The notes below the pieces were generated by a model that saw nothing but the letters and a program-made list of their open reading frames with translations, did no database searches and had not been told where the DNA came from. Below, piece by piece: positions 56,467 through 64,000 of a stretch of DNA of 64,000 nt. This DNA is from Bombardia bombarda (taxonomy: Eukaryota; Ascomycota; Sordariomycetes; Sordariales; Lasiosphaeriaceae). The position numbers were made by a program, and so were the translations under genes. Numbering within the stretch: position 1 is the first letter of the stretch; each line of letters begins with the position of its first letter. The DNA lies in NCBI GenBank assembly GCA_030512295.1, contig JAULSR010000004.1:2356001-2420000 (forward strand), written 5' to 3'.

Positions 56467-59400
56467 ATTCTTTAACCTTTATATACTATATAGTAACGAT
56501 CGAGCCGGTCACTATAGTAGGCAACAACCGCGGGAAAGGAAAAGCCACTCCTTAAGCTAGCCCGTTACGAAGGACCGCCTTCGAAGACTTTAAAAATATC
56601 GACAGCCAGACTCCCGATCATTAAAAAAAAAAAAGTCCCTAACTATAAAAGCCTAACCAACGTTAAAACTCCTAGCTACCCCTTCCATTATAGATACTTA
56701 ATAATTTTAAGCTATAATAATACAAGCTATAACTAGCGTTTTTATTAATCTCGGTAACCTCGGCGCTACTTTAGCTAATTTTAATAATTAAAGAGGGCCG
56801 TTTCGGCCGAAAGACGACCGCCCCCTTGCTTATACGGTTAGTAAGCTAAAGGTTAACGCCTCTTTTTAAGACAAGAAGGATTGGATTTAAGTTATAAAAT
56901 AAAAGAATATTACCCATTAAGATTAACCTTAATAACTCTAGGTTTAATAAGCTAGTATTTAAATAAAACCCGAAATATAATAATAGTAATAAGCTTATTA
57001 AAAGTAGCTTTATAACGAAAATTTCGAATAAGTTATATAGCGGGAATTTAAAGATTATATTAATTCGAATTACTTCGGTAATAAATCTAACAAAGTCTAG
57101 GCCTATAAAAATTAGCTAGTATATAGTTAATACAATAAATTTCCTTAAGAATTTTACCGGAAATGGGTTATATTAGTCCAACGCTTTTTTAAAATAGAGA
57201 TCGATAGCACTTTTATAAGTTAGAACTATTAAATCAAATTCGACCGCTTTTATTATAACCGGTATATTAAAGCCGTCCTTAACGTTATTTTAATTAAAGA
57301 TTATACTAAATAATACGAATGTATTTAATTCGTTAAATCTTACTTACGGAACGGCAATAACCGAAATGTTTATTATAAGAGGCTAGGCTTTCCCACCAGC
57401 TTTAGCAAGTCCCGGAAATTGCCGCGTATTATAAAGGGAGCTCATTCGAAACTTCGCTATAATAAAGCCCGGATTTAACGTAACGAACTTTAAAATTTAC
57501 CTATAAAAAACTCCCTCCTTTCGTATAAACCCCTTCCTTATATACTACCAGCCACCTAAACGCCATCCCGTACGAAAAAGCTTATTATATATTATAATTA
57601 TAGTAAATTAAGGTATATATAACGCTAATATATTACCCCACGTATTATAATTATATTAAGTTCGAACGCTTAGATTTAAAACATCGGAATCGAAAATAAC
57701 GATAATTTTAATAATTTATATTCTAGCCCCTTTAATTCGGAAAACGATTCGAAAAACGAAAAACAATAAATAATAATTTTAATTAATTTATTTAAATTAT
57801 TTATAAAAAGGTAAAACTAAGCTTTATTTTTATTATTTAAAGCGGTATTTACTTTTAATATTATAGTTAGAAAGTTATTTCGTTAACGGTAATTATTAAC
57901 GTTAATATAAAAATATAAATTAATTATATAAATTACCGGTTTTATTAAATATATTATATCTTTATTTTTTAAAAGTTAAAAGTTTTAATTTATTATAATT
58001 TATTAATTTTAATAATAATTAAATAAAAAACTATAGTATTTTTTACTTTATTTTTTAATTTATAAATTTATACGAAAACGCTCGTTTTATTTCTTTATTT
58101 TTTTATAGAATTAAACGGCCGAAAAAGTCCTTACTAATATTATAAAGAAATTTAAATATAAAATTTAAAAATATAACTTTTTATATTACTTTTAATATTT
58201 TTAAATAAAATTGTTATTTAAAAATTTCATTAAAAAAAATCGTTTAAAACATTTTTAATAACGCTTTCGTTTTTATAACTATAGTTTTTAATATTATTAT
58301 TAAACTTAAAAAAAGCTATATTAATATATTTAATAGTTTAAAATTAAAATTAAATTTAATATTTTTACCTTTAAAATTCGTTTATTGTATAGCCGTTTTT
58401 TCGAAATAAATAATTTAAAAATTTAATATTTTTAAAAAAACCGAACATTATATTAATTTAATAAAAGGATTTATATTATTATAAGGTTATATTTATTTAT
58501 TTAATTAAATTTAATTTAACGAATTAACCTTTTATATTTAAAAAAACCTTATTAACGGTTAGATTATAAAAAATAATAGTTTTATTAATATTTTTATTAT
58601 TTTTATTTTTAAAAAAAATAAAATTATACGTTTATATATAAATTATAAAAAATTAAATAAAAATTATTATTAAAAACTAATATTTATTATTATTAATTAA
58701 TAACTTTATAAATTATTTTATTAATATTCGGTTTTTTATTAAATTCGATTTAAAAAATACTTATTATTAAATTAAAATCTATAAAATTAATTAATAAAAA
58801 ACCGCTTTTAAAACCCGCTATAAATAATTTAAATATATTATTATACCATTCGAATTAATTAACGTACTAACTATTTTTTAAATTTATATTAATAAAATTT
58901 TAATTAATTTAATAAATATATTTTATATTATTTATTTCGATAATATTTTTATTTATTCCGTTATTTACGAAAAATATATTTATTATATTTTAAAAGTTTT
59001 CGACCGTTTTAAACGAACTTAGTTTTTTATTAAATAATCGAAATATTCCTTTTATTAAAATTAAATTAAATTTTTAAATTTTATTATTAATTATTAAAAT
59101 ATTTTAATAAACTTAAAATAAATTAAAATTATTTAAAAATAATTTATATTTTAATTAATTAAAAAAATATAAATTTTTTTCGAATTTATTAACTTTTACC
59201 GCCGGTTTATTTATAAATATTTTAAAATTACCGCCTTTATTATTATTTTATTAAAAAAAAAACGAACTTTTTCCGATAATTATTAAAAACTAATACCGTT
59301 TTTAAATAATTTAAATCGGTTTTCGGTTAAACTAATTTTTTAACTTATTAAAAATTAAACTATTAAACTTAAATCAAAATAAACGTTAATAATTAAATAA

Positions 59401-61769
59401 TTTTAAAAAAATTTTATAATTAATTAACTTATAATAATATTTAATAGCTTATTAATCGAAAAAATTTACCGATATTAAGTTTCGGTAAATTATTAATTAA
59501 AAAAAGCTTATCGTTATTATCGAATCCTTTAAATATTAAAACTATTATTTAAACAATATTAATTAAAAGTTTTTAATTTTAATTAATTATAAAATATTTA
59601 AAAGGATAATTATAATTCCGGTTTAAAACTTTAAAAACCGCCTAATTAAATAAATATATTATTTATTTTTTTTTAATTTTAATATCGAATATTAACTTAA
59701 AGCTATTAACTTTACCGACCTTTTTTTTAAAAAATTTAATTATATAATAAAAAAATCGTTTATAATAATATATTACTTACTTTAATTAAAAAATTATAAT
59801 TAATAATAAAATTATTAATAATTATAAAATAATTATAATTTAAATTAAAATAAAAATATAAAAAAATCGTATTTTTAAAAATACCGTTAAATAATTAAAC
59901 GAATTAAATAAATTCTTTAACGTTTTTAAATTAAAAATATAACTAAAATTTCGGCTATAACGCGCTTTACCTTCAGGGTTATTAAACGTATTACATTTAA
60001 TAAAACAAAGCTTTAAAAAAAAAGCTATTAACGGAATAGATATATCCCAATAAAAAGGCTAAAACGCCGTATTAAAAAAATTAATATAAACTTACTAAGG
60101 CAAATAATCTTACCGGGGTAATTAAAATAAAAGGTCGAAAAATAATTATAATAAAAAGTTTAAAGTATTAACTTATTAATCTTTTATATAATTATAATAA
60201 AAGTTTATATTAATAAAATAATTAAAAAATAAAATTCTAAATATAAGTTTTATAAGTCGATTATTACCTTTTAAAAAAAAAATTTCAAATATAAAAGCCG
60301 TATTAAAAAAGTGCTTAAAAGTTAAAAATACGCGGGTATTAAAGCTTAAAATAAGCTAAGAAATAATAGCGTTAATAACGAAAAGGCTTTCCGTTATAAA
60401 AGTAAATTAATAATCCTTACCGCGCCTATAATATATAAAAACTTATACGTTTATATTATAATAATTTTAAAGTTAAGTATTTTAAAAGCTATAAAATAAT
60501 AGATTTATTAAAACGAAAATTCTATTAAAAAAACTAAATACGGAAATATAAATTTATATAAAATAATATTAAATATATTTAAATAACTAATAACTCCGAT
60601 ATAAATTATATAATAAATTTAATTTATTACCGTTATTTATTTAACCTTTTAAAAAAATTAGTTTAAATTTTATTATTAAATTATTACTTTATTAATATAA
60701 GAATTATATTATAAATATTATTTTATAATAATAAATCGGTTTATAAAAGTCGCGCTTTTTATTCTAATTATTATTATTATTATAATAGTCGAATTAACTT
60801 AATTATTTTATAAATATATAAAATACTAATTTAATATATTAATAAATATAATTTCCGACCGAAATTCCTTATTAATTAATAAATTTTAAATAAAACTTTT
60901 TAAAGCCCGTTAAATTAAGCAAAAACTTTCCATAGCTTACTACCTATAAACTAATAATTAATTAAAACAAACGTACTAAAACTTATAATATTATTTATAA
61001 TATTTCGCTAATAAAAAGGCTTAATAAGCGCTATTATTTCCTAAAGCCGAGTTCGCGTATAATAATAATATATATATAACTATCGGTATAAATCCGTTTA
61101 AAACGTTATATAACTATTACTTTCAAATAATAAATTACGTACTTTCGATATAATTAAAAATATAAAAAGTTTATAAATAATTAAATAAATTAACTTATTT
61201 AAAAGAAAAAATATATTATTATTGATAAAAAGCTATAAACTTATAAAAAAAGTACTATAACGTATAATATTAATAAATCGAGTTTAAAATAAAAAAAATA
61301 ATTAAACTTTTTATATAAAACTTCCGCTTTAAAACCGGAAAAAAGTTAGCACTAAGATTTATCCCGATTAAAATTACCGAAAAGATTGGTATATAAGTAT
61401 ATAAGATCCAACTACCGGCCAAATATACCTAACTTTATAATATTTTCCTTATTTTCTTATTAAAAAAATAGTTAATAACTAAAAAATAAAAAGTACTACT
61501 ATTATTAAAATTAATCGAAGGAGAAGAAAAGTAGGAAATGAAAGATATCGTAAAGTATAAAGATAAAAAAAAGCAAAGAAAGTTCCTAGTTAAATAGGTA
61601 AGATAGCCCGCTAAGTATAACACCTAGGAACCTAAGGAACACTTAGCTAACGTACAAAAAATATTTTAGAAATATAAAAAGAAAGCAAAACAAAAGCATA
61701 AAAAATAAAACGACTAAAAGATAAAGGCTAGAAATCGACGAAGATGTCGACCTACGGGGGGGGGATAAT

Positions 61770-61997
61770 TATAAGGACATCCCTAAGCACATGCCAAAGC
61801 ATTCTTAAACATATGCTAATTATTCTACCAACTATATATATAAGCAGCGGCCCTCGCCTACCTTCCGTTACGAGGGCTAGGTTAAAGTCTTACGCTAATA
61901 CCAATTATTACTCGCTTTCTTAACTATCTTCATTACTTGCCTACCCAGTTATTTTCCTTATAACTACCTTAATTAAGCGTACTTACCTTCTCTTATA
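61770..61997 (+). repeat. 3' LTR of the gypsy element
   Basis: 228 bp, same length as the 5' LTR. The ends read TATAAGG and CTTATA where the 5' LTR has TGTAAGG and CTTACA, both being G/C-to-A/T transitions. It is preceded by the polypurine tract and followed by target duplication GCTAA. Confidence 0.92.
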
Positions 61998-62973
61998 GCT
62001 AATAAAAAAGCTTAATAAGCGCTATTATTTTTAAAGTTAAATTCGCGTATAATAATAATATATATATAACTATTAATATAAATCCGTTCGAAGCGTTATA
62101 TAGCTATTACTTTCGAATAGTAAATTATATACCTTTAATATAGCTAAAAGTATAAAAGGTTTATAAATAATTAAATAAGTTAACTTATTTAAAGGAAAAA
62201 ATATACTATTATTAATAAAAGGTTATAAATTTATAAAAAAAATATTATAACGTACGGTATTAATAAATCGAGTTTTAAATAAAAGAAATAATTAAACTTT
62301 TTATATAAAACTTTCGCTTTAAAATTAAAAAAAAACTAGCACTAAGATTTATCCTAGTTAAGGTTATCGAAAGGATCGGTACATAAGTATATAAGATCCG
62401 GCTACCGGTTAAATACGCTTAATTCTATAACGTTTTCTTTATTTCTTTATTAAAGAAGTAGTTAATAATTAAAGGATAGAAAGTGCTACTACTATTAAAA
62501 TTAATTAAAGGAGAAGAAAAGTGGGAAATAAAAGATATTATGAAGTATAAAGATGAAAGAAAGTAAAAAAAGTTCTTAATTAAATAAATAAAATAGCTCG
62601 TTAAATATAATACTTAAGAACTTAAAGAATATTTAATTAATATATAAAAGGTGCTTTAAAGATACGAGAAGAAAGTAAAATAAAAGTATAGGAAATGGAA
62701 CGATTAAAAGATAAAGGCTAGAAATCGACGAGGACGTCGACCTACGGAAGGGGGGATAATTGTAAAGATATCGGATATCTTTAAGCATATGCTAATCATC
62801 CTACCAACTATATATATAAGTAGCAGCCTTCGTTTACTTTCCGTTACGAAAGTTAAGTTAAAGTTTTACGCTAATATTAGTTATTATTTGCCTTTTTAAT
62901 TATTTTTATTGCTTGCTTGCTTAGTTATCTTTATTATAATTACTTTAATTAAGCGTATTTATTTTATTTTATA
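61998..62973 (+). mobile_element. Right part of the older (host) Ty3/gypsy copy with its 3' LTR
   Basis: It continues the copy interrupted at 56238. From GCTAATAAAAAAGCTTAATA it matches 61012-61769 of the younger element, including the degraded chromodomain region (about 62520-62690) and a polypurine tract (about 62746-62756). Its 3' LTR is 62761-62973 (about 213 bp). That LTR is a variant: near its start it has AAGATATCGGATATCTT, a near-palindrome, instead of the longer GGACATCC..AAGCATATGCCAAAG segment of the younger LTR. Confidence 0.85.
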
Positions 62974-63049
62974 TTTCTTTTAAAATACTTTAACTTAATT
63001 TTCGTTAGCTATTAATATACTTATTATATTTATATTATATAAAAATATC

Positions 63050-63290
63050 TTTAAGGATATCCTTAAGCACGTGCTTAAGTATATATTAGAAGCGTTTTTA
63101 AAGATATATTAGTTATCCTATTATTTTTGTATATAAGTAACGGCCCTCGCTTACCTTTAATTGTAAGGGCTAGGTTAAAGTCTTATACTAATATTAATTA
63201 TTACTCGCCTTTTTAATTATTTTCATTGCTTGCTTACTTAGTTATTTTTATTATAATTACTTTAATTAGGCGTACTTGCTTTCTTTTATA
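63050..63290 (+). repeat. Additional gypsy-family LTR, heavily mutated
   Basis: About 240 bp with TTTAAGGATATCCTTAAGCA, GTATATAAGTAACGGCCCTC, AAGGGCTAGGTTAAAGTC and the ending TTCTTTTATA, matching the gypsy LTR along most of its length. The left end is approximate. No coding sequence adjoins it, so it may be a solo LTR or part of a rearranged copy. Confidence 0.75.
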
Positions 63291-63361
63291 TATTAAATAT
63301 AATACTTTAAAAAGTTTTTAAATTATATTAGTTTTTAAAATAGAAAAAAGATGTAAGTTTA

Positions 63362-64000
63362 TATAAGAGAAGGCAAGTATGTTTAATTAAAGTAATTATA
63401 ATAAAAATAACTAAGTAGGCGAGCAATGAAAATAGCTAGGAAAGCGAGCAATGAAGATAGTTAGGAAGGCGAGTAATGATTAGTATTAATATAAAACTTT
63501 AACCTAGCTTTCGTAACGGAAGGTGGGCGAGGGCCGCTGCTTATATACATAGTTGGTAAGATAACTAGCATATACTTAAAGATGTCCGATATCTTTATAA
63601 TTATCCTCCCCCCCGTAAGTCGACGTCCTCGTCGATTTCTAGCTTTTATTTTTTAGTCGTTCCACTTTTTATGCTTTTATTTTACTTTTTTTTCGTATCT
63701 TTAAAGCATTTTTTATACGTTAGTTAAATATTCCCTAAATTCTTAAGTGTTATACTTAACGGGCTATCTTGCTTATTTAATTAGGAACTTTCTTTGCTTT
63801 CTTTTATTTTTATATTTTATAATATTTTTTATTTCCTACTTTTCTTTTCCTTCGATTAGTTTTAATAATAATAATACTTTTTATTTTTTAATTATTAATT
63901 ATTTTTTTAATAAAAAGATAGGGAAAACGTTATAAAGTCGGGTATATTTAACCGGTAGCCGGATTTTATATACTTACGTACCGATCCTTTTAGTGACTTT
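63362..64000 (-). mobile_element. Inverted gypsy copy: LTR plus 3' end of pol, running off the window
   Basis: On the minus strand the LTR spans 63599-63362, beginning with the variant TATAAAGATATCGGACATC and ending TTCTCTTATA. The polypurine tract is at about 63604-63613 (C-run on the + strand), and the degraded chromodomain region continues to the window end. It shares the variant LTR start with the older host copy, so it belongs to the same subfamily. Together with 62350-62973 it forms a large inverted repeat. Confidence 0.85.

Larger units (their letters stand above)
56239..61997 (+). mobile_element. Ty3/gypsy chromovirus-type retrotransposon, full length, RIP-inactivated
   Basis: A 5759-bp element with a 5' LTR (56239-56466) and 3' LTR (61770-61997) of 228 bp each. 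It is flanked by a perfect 5-bp duplication, GCTAA, at 56234-56238 and 61998-62002. Order of domains: gag region (about 56.75-57.5 kb) ending in a Cys-knuckle at 57590-57631, where the Cys/His/Gly/Gln codons appear as Tyr/Tyr/Ser-Arg/stop; a reverse transcriptase core whose YLDD box reads YFDN (58933-58944) followed by IFIYS; integrase; and a C-terminal chromodomain at 61531-61700 (KDIVKYKDKKKQRKFLVK, YNT-stop-EPKEHLANVQK, Trp codons as TAG). Chromodomains steer integration to heterochromatin. A G-rich polypurine tract (61755-61764) precedes the 3' LTR. Every coding domain is broken by stops. The two LTRs have diverged through RIP-type transitions. Confidence 0.92.
53745..64000. repeat. A/T-saturated, RIP-like retrotransposon block
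   Basis: From about 53745 to the window end the sequence is dominated by A and T, with stop codons in every frame. Conserved retrotransposon motifs survive only as their C-to-T and G-to-A derivatives: Trp codons as TAG, Gln as TAA, Cys as Tyr, Asp as Asn. This is the signature of repeat-induced point mutation in ascomycetes. Pieces recognised within it are listed separately. The least recognisable part is about 57.8-60.0 kb. Confidence 0.93.

Noticed and set aside
61435..61623. Hydrophobic minus-strand frame, with a twin at 63747-63935
   Set aside because: Both are antisense to the degraded chromodomain region in inverted copies of the gypsy element; the similarity reflects the inverted repeat, not a membrane protein family.
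1..64000. CRISPR arrays, Shine-Dalgarno sites, bacterial operons
   Set aside because: The introns, protein families and RIP signature are fungal. The tandem repeats found lack unique spacers.
63300..64000. Telomere or subtelomeric repeat at the right end
   Set aside because: No TTAGGG-type arrays; the sequence is an inverted gypsy copy continuing beyond the window.

Overview
The window looks like part of a filamentous ascomycete genome (Pezizomycotina, probably Sordariomycetes-like). The genes have short 53-151 nt introns with GT..AG ends and CTAAC-type branch sites. The recognisable families are typical of moulds: HET-domain, 2EXR-like, Dal5-type MFS, vanillyl-alcohol-oxidase-type flavoprotein, F-box/ankyrin and Arb1-like. 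The last 10 kb is A/T-saturated retrotransposon sequence with the C-to-T/G-to-A pattern of repeat-induced point mutation (RIP). Gene density is low and many genes are broken, so this is most likely an accessory, subtelomeric or repeat-flanking region.

Layout. 2.7-4.4 kb (-): a 2OG-Fe(II) oxygenase-like gene with a frameshift and a lost iron-ligand His. 6.1-8.5 kb (+): a membrane-anchored HET-domain gene with two in-frame TAG codons at conserved Trp positions and a frameshift. 11.8-13.3 kb (+): an MFS anion symporter gene broken by small insertions and an internal deletion, with a 14-nt minisatellite expanded in frame. 14.3-15.6 and 18.3-19.4 kb (+): two related 2EXR-like genes, both broken, flanking a 256-bp solo copia LTR (15860-16115) with a perfect 5-bp target duplication. 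20.4-22.3 kb (-): an apparently intact three-exon vanillyl-alcohol-oxidase-type gene. 25.2-26.0 kb (+): a secreted Cys- and Ser/Thr-rich wall-type protein. 27-46 kb: debris, including an Arb1-like/transcription-factor-like chimera, a C2H2 zinc-finger remnant, an F-box/ankyrin stub, and an unrecognised multi-exon gene (38.97-40.56 kb) with an intron-containing tandem duplication. 50.9-51.5 kb (+): an intact small protein with a possible MGC lipidation motif.

53.7-64 kb: RIP-degraded retrotransposons. A 5'-truncated copia pol plus 3' LTR is followed by a 5.76-kb Ty3/gypsy chromovirus element (56239-61997). This element has two 228-bp LTRs and a perfect GCTAA target duplication, and it sits inside an older copy of its own family. 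Further LTRs and an inverted copy run off the right end. The solo copia LTR at 16 kb and the RIP-degraded copia LTR at 55.6 kb belong to the same family and form an internal before/after pair for RIP.

The coding genes do not form an obvious pathway. The main theme is gene decay next to a heavily RIP-mutated repeat block. The observations most worth testing are the recurrent in-frame TAG codons (two at diagnostic Trp positions), the intron-plus-exon duplication, and the nested, target-duplication-defined element structure.
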